Below are positions 1 through 8,007 of a stretch of 26,472 nucleotides of DNA, in pieces. The notes beneath the pieces are model-generated. The model had not been told where the DNA came from and did not search any database. It saw only the letters and a program-made list of their open reading frames with translations. Made by a program: the position numbers and the translations under genes. How positions within the stretch are numbered: position 1 is the stretch's first letter; every line of letters starts with the position of its first letter. The DNA lies in contig JAFJTR010000163.1 in the NCBI GenBank assembly GCA_022559985.1, forward strand, positions 1 to 26,472, read 5' to 3'. The DNA comes from Parastagonospora avenae f. sp. tritici 18332-5 (Eukaryota; Ascomycota; Dothideomycetes; Pleosporales; Phaeosphaeriaceae).

Positions 1-180
1 ATCAGTCAATCAGTCAATTAGTCTAACCTAAAAACTTCATTCTTGGCAGTCAAGTCAGGCCTCAAATATGACCTCCACGAAGTCTTGGCAGTCAATCAGG
101 CCAGGCCGAGAGGTCCCGGCCTGTCAAATATGGGTGACGGCCTGATTGACATCGGACTGGCCTGACTGATAGCAAGTCTG
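1..180. repeat. Inverted-repeat / short-motif cluster
   Basis: The motif CAGTCAAT with variants TCAGGCC/GGCCTGA recurs here. A perfect 12-bp inverted repeat, GTCAATCAGGCC at 91-102 and GGCCTGATTGAC at 139-150, is seen directly. ATCAGTCA at 1-8 is mirrored by TGACTGAT at 163-170. This could be one end of a foldback element or MITE cut by the window edge. No target-site duplication can be assigned because the left flank is missing. Confidence 0.4.
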
Positions 181-317
181 CATCTAGCAACTAAGCGACA
201 TCAGCTAACGGCATGCAGCCGTTTCTGACTGTAGCCTACACAAGCAACTTAAACCTTCTAGTTGTTTAAGAAATCGCCGCAGTAAAGTCTGAGACATTAG
301 AGACATCTTAATCATTA

Positions 318-722
318 GCAACTGATGCAAAGCCACCCTGCAAACGCGGCCGCCCACAGAAAATTCGCGCCATATCAGAACCTTCTCTTATCACATCGTC
401 CATCGTAGCAAATTGTGCGTTGAGAGTTGCACACAATCTGGTCGAAAAGAAGTACCGTGAGGGCCTCAACGCCTCGTTGCGGCACCTACAACGCGCAGTG
501 CCTACTCTACCACAGTCCGTGAACCGGGCTGTTGGCAAGGTCAGACCTAGCAAGGGAATGGTGATTGATGGAGCTATTGACTACATCTGCAGAAACGAGA
601 AGGAGCGAGATGAGGCAGTGCAAAAAGTCCGGGATTGTAGGTGTTGGATGGAATCAGAGGGTTTTGCGGCGACATTGTCTTTGCAATTTGCTGAATCTTG
701 TGTTTCCTTTTATCCTTCCTAA
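318..722 (+). CDS. bHLH transcription-factor fragment, 5' incomplete
   Basis: The reading frame is open from just after a TAA at 309-311 to the stop at 720-722, with no ATG before the domain. A plausible splice acceptor (TTAATCATTAG) ends at 317, so the fragment reads as a last exon whose earlier exon is missing or unrecognised. The frame starts with an AT-hook-like KRGRPQK, followed by a basic region and first helix with the core AHNLVEKKYREGLN. A loop containing KVRPSKG and a second helix around VIDGAIDYI follow. The Tyr in EKKYR matches the SREBP-type basic region, and the family normally binds E-box or SRE-like DNA as a dimer. After the domain only about 35 unremarkable residues remain, short for such a factor. 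It may be a truncated relic or the 3' exon of a real gene; the domain call is firm, the gene status is not. Confidence 0.5.
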   Translation, partial: ATDAKPPCKRGRPQKIRAISEPSLITSSIVANCALRVAHNLVEKKYREGLNASLRHLQRAVPTLPQSVNRAVGKVRPSKGMVIDGAIDYICRNEKERDEAVQKVRDCRCWMESEGFAATLSLQFAESCVSFYPS

Positions 723-1042
723 ATTCTTAGCATGTAGAGTGTTGGCGTTATACGGCTCGTAGCCTAACTTTCATTTTCTTTTCTTTACTGTATTGTAGCG
801 CGGCGTCGCACATCTCCGCGAGTTTAGGATTAGTAGAAGATACACTTGCAGCTGGTAATGAAGGCACACTGAAACTCACCGTACTCGGTCCATGTGCTCA
901 TGTGCGTTGCTTTTTCTAACAACTTTTAATAAACATCAAGTAACATACATAGAGTACCCAGCAATTACTTCGCGTCGCTAAATAGTAGTGTGACGAATTT
1001 GAACGGCAACAAAATCATGACGATCAGCGAAGTAGAAGGATA
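723..1042. other. Intergenic, nothing recognised
   Basis: The sequence between the bHLH fragment and the MITE is moderately AT-rich. I see no convincing coding frame, RNA gene or repeat. Confidence 0.4.
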
Positions 1043-1050
1043 GTTCAATG

Positions 1051-1212
1051 CACAGTCCGCAACAAACAAATCAAATATGCCTCTTATAAAGACCCACTTA
1101 CCTATCTAGGTAGAATCTAAACCTCTACGGGTAACTACTAGGCCTAAACAGGTAATCAATCAAATCAAACATGGCCTCTCTGGACCCACTTAATTGATTG
1201 TTGCGGAGTCTG
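1051..1212. mobile_element. hAT-type MITE, 162 bp
   Basis: The element starts CACAGTCCGCAACAA (1051-1065), and the reverse complement of its end (1198-1212) reads CAGACTCCGCAACAA, giving a 15-bp terminal inverted repeat with 13 matches. It is flanked by a perfect 8-bp direct repeat, GTTCAATG, at 1043-1050 and 1213-1220. An 8-bp target-site duplication with TIRs beginning CA is typical of hAT transposons. It is far too short to encode a transposase, so it would be a non-autonomous element. Inside, a roughly 40-bp segment at 1061-1101 is imperfectly repeated at 1154-1194. Confidence 0.7.
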
Positions 1213-1351
1213 GTTCAATGACATGTGAATATGGCTAGTTACTCGAACTAGCTCCACGCCTATCCGCTTCCTCCGCTTTCGAGACCTCTCCCACCACATT
1301 AGCTAACAACTCAGGCGTCGACGCTCGCGACACCCCCGTGCTAGAAAACCC

Positions 1352-1755
1352 TCACTCATTACTGACGGTTCTACTGCTAATCTGGAGCGAGTCGCAGTGC
1401 TGCTCATGCTTCTGGTGCTGTGCGTCATGCGCGCAGAGCCAGGGACAATACTCGCTTCCTGAAATGTTGTCGTGAAGAAGTGCAGGTTGACGCACGGGGT
1501 AATCCTCGTCTATATTCGGTTGAACAGGAGAGACGATCTTGGGTATGAGTCGTTTGGGTAAGCCTTTGATCCAGTTCAGTCCAGTCGTTGCAGTGCTGGG
1601 CGTAGAAAATAGTGGATCAGCCGGATTCTGCGGCGATACATTGTGCTTCTTCCGATCCATGGCTATAGCGAAAAGGTCAGCTCACTGCCATAGCAGCAGA
1701 CGAGGGTTATTTCCTTACCTGTGGTCGTATTGACAGTCTGATTAGGGACAGCCAT
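1352..1755 (-). CDS. Small two-exon protein of unknown function (115 aa)
   Basis: Exon 1 is 1755-1719 and exon 2 is 1662-1352. The 56-bp intron (1718-1663) has a textbook CAG|GTAAGG donor, a GCTGAC branch site and a TATAG acceptor. Splicing moves the start from an internal ATG at 1660 to one in good context (AAACATGGC) and yields 115 residues starting MAVPNQTVNTTTAMDRKK. There is no signal peptide or membrane segment. The middle is Pro- and basic-rich; near the C terminus a Cys/His-dense stretch (EYCPWLCAHDAQHQKHEQHC) could bind metal, which is inference only. I do not recognise a family. It sits among transposon relics in accessory DNA. The intron is the main evidence that it is a gene. Confidence 0.5.
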
Positions 1756-2229
1756 GTTTATCGATGTGGCGAAGGTAGAGATTGGATCTATGGCAAAAAG
1801 GAGTATTTGGTTCTAGAAAGGTAATTTGAGTCGAGGATGTTAGGCGACACAATCTTGAATCTAGAAGGTTGATATCGACTGGCAGCTTAGTCACCAAGAA
1901 AGGCGTGATCAGAAATAGCTGTGAAGGAAGGCGATACTAGATACATGCTTATGTAATATGTAGTGTGATTCAAATTTTGCGAGACGACTATGGGTCCCCG
2001 TCTCCTTGCGGACATGGTGTGATGTCTTCTCTGGAAAATTTCTTATCACTTTAGATGTGGACTCACTGATAGTGCGCACCACAGCGCGTGATGTGGTATC
2101 CACTGAAGTTAGCCAGAATCTGGCCATTGACCTGAGATTTCGAGACATAAGCGCGTCTGTGTGCCCGGCTGTTTCATCACTAAACGTAATCTACAACTAT
2201 GCTTCATTCTATATCTCATTAAGATCACA
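1756..2229. other. Intergenic, no supported gene
   Basis: This lies between the minus-strand small gene and the HSP20 pseudogene. A minus-strand open frame of 79 codons (1909-2148) crosses it, but it shows no domain, no splice support and no start context worth calling. Confidence 0.35.
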
Positions 2230-2935
2230 ATGTCGCTAGTTTCCAATCACCTCCAACATAACCCTTTCACGAACCGCGATCACTTCCTGGCGTCCGGGCG
2301 TCACATCGGAGCCCTGCTCCACCAGGCTCCAATGCTGTTCCCCGACACTCTCCGCGAGAAGCATGATCTTTGCCCCATCTTTGACGTCCGCGAGACGGCC
2401 GAAGCATACTTCCTTAAGGGCAAATTTCCAGGAATAGGCGGGGCGCACGCAATTAAGGTCGAGTGGCTCGATGGAAACAGCCTACGAGTCACCGGCCACA
2501 TCTACAAGACTGATCTGGAAGCCGAATAGGCAGCAGATAGATTACACAGAACAATTCCTCGCCTGTGGCAGGCGACAGTAGAGGATCAAGCATGCGGGAC
2601 TGCGGTGAAAAGTGCATTGGAGAACGCGTTCCTACCGCTCTGTCGCTTCGACAACGAAGTCGACAAGGATTCTGCTCCAAAGGAAAACACGCCTAAAGAG
2701 TGGCTAAGCGAGCGTGTTATCGGTGCCTTTGTGCGCACCTTTCAACTTCCCCTCCGCAGTCGATACTAGTAGCATTCGTGTTAAGCTTTACCAGGGGCTT
2801 CTCCGCATGATAGTGCCCAAAGAAGACCCGAAAGTAAGTAAGACGAAGGAGATTGCGATTAAGTCTGGGGAGCAGGTGCATAAGGATGTTGAAGCGCGTC
2901 GTACGCAAGCCCGCCAATTTGATGAAGTTTTATGA
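2230..2935 (+). pseudogene. Small heat-shock protein (HSP20/alpha-crystallin) pseudogene
   Basis: The chosen ATG at 2230 begins MSLVSNHLQHNPF, as in fungal HSP30/HSP20 proteins. The alpha-crystallin domain starts about residue 48 with CPIFDVRETAEAYFLKGKFPG, and its N-terminal strands run through to SLRVTGHIYK. The frame is stopped by TAG at 2527-2529. The same frame continues to WLSERVIGAFVRTF, then shifts by one base: removing the extra C at 2743 resumes the family pattern NFPSAVD...GLLRMIVPK, ending at the TGA at 2933-2935. Both halves of the domain are therefore present but disabled by one stop and one frameshift. The TAG sits where CAG would be the simplest ancestor, a CpA-to-TpA change as expected from RIP. 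Intact members are ATP-independent chaperones. An intron could remove the stop, but I see no good donor and acceptor around it. Confidence 0.75.
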
Positions 2936-3592
2936 ATACGATGATAGGAGGATATACACAGTGAAACAACGATAATATTGTAATTTAAACAAAATTTCCT
3001 AGTTTGACTTGCAAGAAGCCTATGCACTGTAATGTCATGTAAATGTACCTTTCTGGTTGCAAATATGCCATGTCGGTACCCCACTTGCTCAGGAAAGACT
3101 TCAAATCTAATAAGGGTGTTTGAGCTGGTATACTGGTATGTTGTTCTTTGCTCCGATCAAACTGCGGGTGGTTTTGCCTCCATGCCCCGCGACCGCATGA
3201 GTGCTAGACAACGGGTTTGAGCCCTACTAGGCGATCAAAATCTGGAAGGCAACGCTTTTACCCCACCAAGTAGATTCCTGAGGGCCGCGGGGTTCAATTG
3301 GTCCATTTGGGCGAGCCCACATGCATGCGCTGATACACCTAGGTTGCACGGTCTCCTAATGTCGAGTATCCAGCCGTCCTCAGTACGAATGCGTGCTGTA
3401 CGCATACGATCTCAGCTCTGATCAATTCATCTGTAAGCCCAGGGCACCTTGCATGGTCACGTGGTTTATCCGCCAGCTAATCAGCCCACCACTTCATGTA
3501 TACAAGCTTAGATCACGGATATCTCAGTCCAGGACACTACACTTAACACGATACTTCACAATACAACCTTGCATCATATTCCGTCTCCTGCC
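2936..3592. other. Gene-free stretch upstream of the transposase relic
   Basis: No protein family is recognisable. A plus-strand frame at 3393-3680 is open but looks random. The missing N-terminal half of the pogo transposase should lie here if the element were complete, but I could not read it. Confidence 0.35.
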
Positions 3593-4787
3593 CCTAACTG
3601 CTTACACATCTAGAAGGGACGCGTCCACATTTCTGCCTAGTACGGGGAGGCTTCAATACCGCGTAATTAGAAGCTCTTAGTCTCTGAGAACGGCTAGACA
3701 AACGGCGCGCTTAGTCTAGAGTAGTTAGAGCACTTTAACGCGCATATAAAGACGCGCTAGGTTGGGGGTACCGGCTGCTTATCTTAGACGGCTACGAGAG
3801 CCACGTCAACCAGGATTCCAAGGACTACTGCCTTGAACATAAGATCCTGAACCTCTGCATGCCTCCTCGCTTATCGCATACTCTCCAGCCGCTTAACTTA
3901 GTCTGCTTCTCGCCGTTGAAGCGCAAGTACTCCCAGCGTGTTATAGACTTAGCACGCTGACGCGTCTACTATGTCAACAAGGAAGGCTTCTCCCCGCCTT
4001 CAAGGACGCGTTTTTTAACGTGTTTACCGAAAAGAACTGTCGAAAGACCTTTAAGGCAGCAGGAATTGTTCGATAGCCCTGAGGTTCCTGCTCATATGAG
4101 CAGGTACTTGGCTATCTAGCCTATTTGGGCTTAGTCTGTTTCCATCTCCATATGCTCCTACTCTGTACCGTAGCACACAACAATACAATCAGTACATTCC
4201 ATCAGGAACAGTCCATACTAACGCGCAGGTCGTGTTGGATCGCCTTAAAGTGCGGCTGCGTACCCCGCTAGAACCCCTCCTCCCAGAAACGCCGTAGCAG
4301 TCAAAGACTCCAAGCAATACTTATCAGTTTAGATCTCAGTCAAAGCTTATATGCGATTCCTTTACTCAATCGCCTGTTATAGCCTAGGCTAGCTTCCCCT
4401 AGCTTATAAAGAGCGGTGAACTAATGCTGCACCAAAACGCGCTTCAAGCTGCACGGATCCATGAACTTGAAGAGCAATTAGCAGAGATGACCGAGCGAAA
4501 ATCGCGTAATTGCAAGCGGATTCAGCAGGGTGGCACTATAGAGTATGAGACTGCAGCAGCGCAGTTAGCCGCCGAGGCGTCTGCAGCGCCTCAGCGATCT
4601 AAGAAGGCTCGTGGTGGTAGTGATCAAGAACCAGCCTAACCAAACTCTACGGCGCTGTGGGAACTGCAGCAGGACTGGGCACAACGCGCGAACTTGTAAA
4701 AAAGATAAAGAGGCATCTTCTAAATCAGATGCCAGTACAACGTATATAGGCTCCTTATTTGATAGCGATGAAATTGAAGATGCATAA
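3593..4787 (+). mobile_element. Decayed pogo-family (Tc1/mariner, DDE) transposase
   Basis: The core reads LLILDGYESHVNQDSKDYC, then LCMPPRLSHTLQPLNLVCF and SPLKRKYSQRV, from 3775. These are the second catalytic Asp block and following segments of fungal pogo/Fot-like transposases. Upstream (3593-3774) the frame gives VSENG*TN and E*LEHFNAHIKTR. A later piece starts VLDRLKVRLRTP at 4232; a coiled-coil-like tail (LMLHQNALQAARIHELEEQ) follows at 4421-4639. In another frame a CX2CX4HX4C zinc knuckle lies at 4656-4697, ending at the TAA at 4785. Stops are TAG at 3611, 3638, 3668, 3695, 3722, 3758, 4295, 4385 and 4400, and TGA at 3958. At least three frameshifts are present. The N-terminal HTH region and terminal repeats were not found, so the borders are those of the readable coding relic. 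It is clearly inactive. Confidence 0.8.
4087..4104. repeat. Perfect 18-bp palindrome
   Basis: CCTGCTCATATGAGCAGG is a perfect self-complementary sequence. It lies at the start of about 140 bp (4080-4228) that separate two adjacent transposase segments and do not fit the transposase reading frame. Confidence 0.6.
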
Positions 4788-5440
4788 GTTGAGTTGGCCG
4801 TGCCAAAGAAAAGTGGCCGGCTCGGTGATGGTTCACGTGAAGTCATATTCAGTGCCCACTCGAACATGAGCGAATCCGCGTTGTCCAGTACCTGCATCTT
4901 GCATGTTGGTCGCATTTGGTGTGCTATTACGCAGTCGCAGAGGGCTTTCACGGGTGGTGAAAAGCGAATTCATATGACTGCACATTGCGGGAACGTTGTC
5001 GGATCCCCGCTTGAGATGCAGGAGAAAGCCTGGCAACCGTCAAACAACGGGCTCTCATTAGCTCCCGTACAGCATGCACAGCCACGCCACTGCGGTCTCA
5101 GGAGCATATCAAATGCTTGCGCAAGATCCGCCATGAACTCCTTCATCGCACCAGCCAACTCCATGCAAAAACCGCCGAATCGAACGAATCGAACGATAGC
5201 GGCCTGAACATCATCTCTGACTCCCATTGGCCGGTTCGCAGAAATCACGTGTAGCAGAACTTGGCGACGTGCTAATTCGGGAGCCAGTGGGGCGTTGTTT
5301 TCTTACATGCGTTGATGCGACCAATCGCGTCGCTCACTCAGCGAGACGCCAGAGCGGAAGCGGTAACGTACGAGACCTGGCCTGTGCGCCTGTAGGATTG
5401 AGAAATGCATGTTGATTGTTGATCAGGGAGTAGGGAAGGT
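4788..5440. other. Gene-free stretch after the transposase relic
   Basis: Open frames on both strands (for example 4794-5207 plus and 4970-5248 minus) overlap each other and show no domain, intron or start context that would favour either. An element terminus may lie in the first part of this stretch but was not identified. Confidence 0.35.
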
Positions 5441-5778
5441 GAGTGGGTATTTGGGAGGAAGGTATATCCTGCAGGCGTCTTCCTCTTTGCTCTTTGCCGT
5501 TCCTACATCATTCTTCTTCACGCTCCTCTCTCCCCACGACATTCGTTTCACGGCCCCACTTCAACCTCACACATTCTTTCGAAGCATTTCTACATCACTC
5601 ACTATCTTTCGCAAAGTCGATAACATACTTTTAAGTCAGCCAGTTATTTCGTCGAACATCGATCTTTCAAGCTTCACACGCGTCGCCTGGACGTCCTTCA
5701 CTCTCAATTCACACCACCACAATACCTCAGACAAGCACACCCGCCAGCTGCGACCAACATATCCAACAACTCGCAATT
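5441..5778 (+). promoter_or_regulatory. Pyrimidine-rich leader/promoter of the small membrane protein gene
   Basis: From about 5480 the plus strand is rich in C and T (TCTTCCTCTTTGC and similar tracts), then has CA-rich sequence up to the ATG at 5779. Pyrimidine tracts of this kind are usual around transcription starts of filamentous ascomycete genes. The role is inferred from position and composition. Confidence 0.35.
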
Positions 5779-6087
5779 ATGGCACCAATTCCAGTAACTC
5801 ACCACCTCTCCCGCCGCGACGAAAACATGGGCTTTACGCTGCCCCCCTCCATCATCATCTTGCTTATTATGCTCGCGGCTAGCTTCCTGGTCTGCATGGG
5901 CTTCGCGATCCACAGCGCGTTTGGCTTCGGTACCGACCCCAACCAGCCTAAGCCCATGTCAGTCGAACAAATGGAATACATGGCCGAGGTGAAAGTCCGC
6001 AATCTGGAGGCGCTACAAAGGGAGGGCAGGAGTTGGATGAGCACCGGCAAGAGGAGAGTGGGCGATAGCGAGACGGTGTATGGTTAG
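5779..6087 (+). CDS. Small single-pass membrane protein (102 aa), unknown function
   Basis: The ATG is in good context (AATTATGGCACC). After about 24 polar residues comes one strongly hydrophobic segment, roughly residues 24-46 (PSIIILLIMLAASFLVCMGF). A Gly/Phe-rich linker (HSAFGFGTDPNQPKPM) and a charged helix with VEQMEYMAEVKVRNLEAL follow; the helix probably lies in the cytosol or an organelle matrix. No catalytic motif is visible. The sequence has the look of a conserved uncharacterised ascomycete protein, but this is from impression, not a search. It is a single exon with a pyrimidine-rich leader. Purine-rich sequence downstream (about 6090-6240) is probably its 3' UTR. The pattern of one membrane anchor plus a charged tail gives no safe functional guess. 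Confidence 0.75.
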   Translation: MAPIPVTHHLSRRDENMGFTLPPSIIILLIMLAASFLVCMGFAIHSAFGFGTDPNQPKPMSVEQMEYMAEVKVRNLEALQREGRSWMSTGKRRVGDSETVYG

Positions 6088-6871
6088 GCGTCTTAGTTGG
6101 TTGAGGAGGATATCACTACGATTGAAGGTGTGGATTGGAGGGATGTGTGGTGTTTGGGTAAGAAGGGTGAAGGGTAAAGGAAAGGCGAAGGGGAAGGTGA
6201 AGAGTTTGGTGAAGTGAGTTGGGGCAGATTGATGGAGATGCGTGCATAGGATTTTGTTTGGGCGTTATACGATACACGTCACCATGAGATAAATCTCATG
6301 GCTTTCGCTTTCAAATATCCTTCCACACATCGCATGATGTGTCAGTCGTCAAGTCAAAGTGACAAGTCTGCCTTCTCGACACCATCGTCGAGGCTTTGGC
6401 GAGATATGCAATCCACGCTTCAACCAGTAGACATGCAAGCGTCCGCATCTGCGCGGAATTTGATCCGTCTAGTCCTCGCTTGCTAATTCGCGTACCAAAT
6501 ATGAACATCTACTGCGTTGCGCCAGAAATCCCATATCGCGTCGACTCACTCTTCTCTCTGGTGTACTTTACGATGGCAGACTCGACTAGATAAGGCCTGG
6601 AACATTATTCCTTGGCAGCGAGTGAAATCCCTCTTTGTATTGTCTCCATCTACTTCTCCGCCATTCGAACTCTGTCCTGCCCGCCTCGTAGCATCGCATC
6701 CTCGGACGGCAGCACTTCCAACTTCGCCAAGCATGGATGCAACTTGGAGGACCAGTCGGATATCAACGAGATCAGGCAGATGACCGCGGAGTCAAAGGCG
6801 AGGTCGACCTTACATCTGGATGCTCGGGGGCCAGAGCTATAATTGCATCGGCCAACCCAATTCGGGTAGGC
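6088..6871. other. Intergenic; purine-rich tract then nothing recognised
   Basis: 6120-6235 is rich in G and A with irregular GAAGG/AAGGTGAAG repeats, likely the 3' UTR of the preceding gene. From 6240 to 6871 several short overlapping frames exist (for example 6612-6842) without domain or splice evidence. The end of the stretch must include the 3' UTR of the EIF1AD-like gene on the minus strand. Confidence 0.35.
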
Positions 6872-7335
6872 TCATTCTTCGTCCGAGTCGGTCGGCGGCA
6901 TCTTCCCGACGTTTGAGTCCTCTTCGTCGCTATCTTCAACATATGTAGACTTCTTGACAAACTCTTTGGGCCTAATAATTCGTCGTTAGAATCTGCACGT
7001 CTGGGTCGCAACATGTCGACATACCAGTACGGCATCTTCCTCCACGCCTTCTCATCTCGGACAACATTCACAATCTCTCCATCGAGCTTGTTGTCGCGAT
7101 CTGCCAGGGCTGACGTATTGATGACAACACAGCTACCGCGCTTGATCCATACTGTTGAGCGGAACTTGGCCTCGAGCTCAGCGAGGACGGCCTTGCCGTC
7201 TGGAAGCTCCGCGTTGTAGAGGTTGTTCCCCGCAGCCGTGGTGATGCGCGCAATGCAGTGACCGGGTGCGAGCGCATCAGGCGGTGTGATGGTCGAATCG
7301 ATGGTCGCAAGGAGGTTGCGCTTCGGTCGCGGCAT
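6872..7335 (-). CDS. EIF1AD-like S1/OB-fold protein (136 aa)
   Basis: Exon 1 is 7335-7025 and exon 2 is 6971-6872. The 53-bp intron (7024-6972) has a GTATGT donor, a TCTAAC branch site and a TTAG acceptor. The join restores KMPYWPKEF, the signature seen in animal EIF1AD, and it replaces an unrelated frame that reads through the intron. The protein starts MPRPKRNLLATIDSTITPPD, continues with GNNLYNAELPDGKAVLAEL and FRSTVWIKRGSCVVI, then DGEIVNVVRDEKAW: the complete eIF1A-type OB fold (about residues 5-97). An acidic, Ser-rich tail (EDSDEEDSN) ends in SDEE, typical of the family. EIF1AD is nuclear in animals and has been tied to late pre-40S ribosome maturation; the same role here is inferred. 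An in-frame ATG 19 codons upstream exists, but MPRPKR matches the conserved start. It is divergent from the MFS gene. Confidence 0.9.
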
Positions 7336-8007
7336 GCTGACGAAGTGATGTTGATTGTCTGCTCTAAGGTCATCAACTGTACGTCGATGCAATTATTTGG
7401 TGGGGTTGGCAAAATTTCCAGATAGGAAAGGGCCGCCGGGCCGAGATGGGTAATTTCGCCCGCACAGATCTGGAACTCGCACTTTGTTCACTCTTCCGGC
7501 ATGGCTCCCCTGGGACAAGATTTCGCATTCACAGGGCTCAGCCAATTGCGTCGAGTTGATGCGGCTATATTACCATTTTCGAAAGGGCGGTCGTTGGGTC
7601 ACTTGAAGCCAAAACCTCAACGGCGGCCAAAACTCCGCTTTTCAAATTCTCAGGGTCCACCGTTCAACGTACCACGATATCGCAATGCCGTCGTGTGGGC
7701 AGACAAGCACTAGCGATAGGCTCGCAGTCGGAGAGAAACTGAATGCATAAAACGGATTGGTAATCATGCAAGCAGTGCGACGATGACGCCCAAAACATTT
7801 CATGCTAGATGGTCGCATACATCGTCGAGTTTTCTATGAAAGGGCGCATCCCCACAACCGATTCCGCGCTTCTCTATGTTATCGGTCCTTCCATCAGTCT
7901 AGTCTGGAAGTCTTTGAATGATTCTCTGGTACTGAAGACCGCCATTGCTTCAACGGCAGACTTCTTAAAAACCCGCAACACCGCAGCGTTACGGACACAA
8001 ACTAAGC
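7336..8007. promoter_or_regulatory. Divergent intergenic region between EIF1AD-like and MFS genes
   Basis: This 672-bp gap must hold both promoters. An open frame at 7501-7713 (70 codons) starts with ATG in fair context but has no recognisable product. No clear TATA box is seen near the MFS start; an A-rich TTAAAAACC lies about 40 bp upstream of it. Confidence 0.35.

Noticed and set aside
3170..3330. Two B-box-like sequences (GGGTTTGAGCCC and GGGTTCAATTGG) suggesting a tRNA gene or SINE
   Set aside because: No matching acceptor stem, anticodon arm or A box could be placed at the right spacing.
5160..5210. GAATCGAACGAATCGAACG resembling a reverse tRNA T-loop
   Set aside because: It is a short simple repeat with no stem to pair and no other tRNA parts.
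4794..5248. Overlapping frames on both strands after the transposase relic
   Set aside because: They mask each other, lack domains, and neither has intron or promoter evidence.
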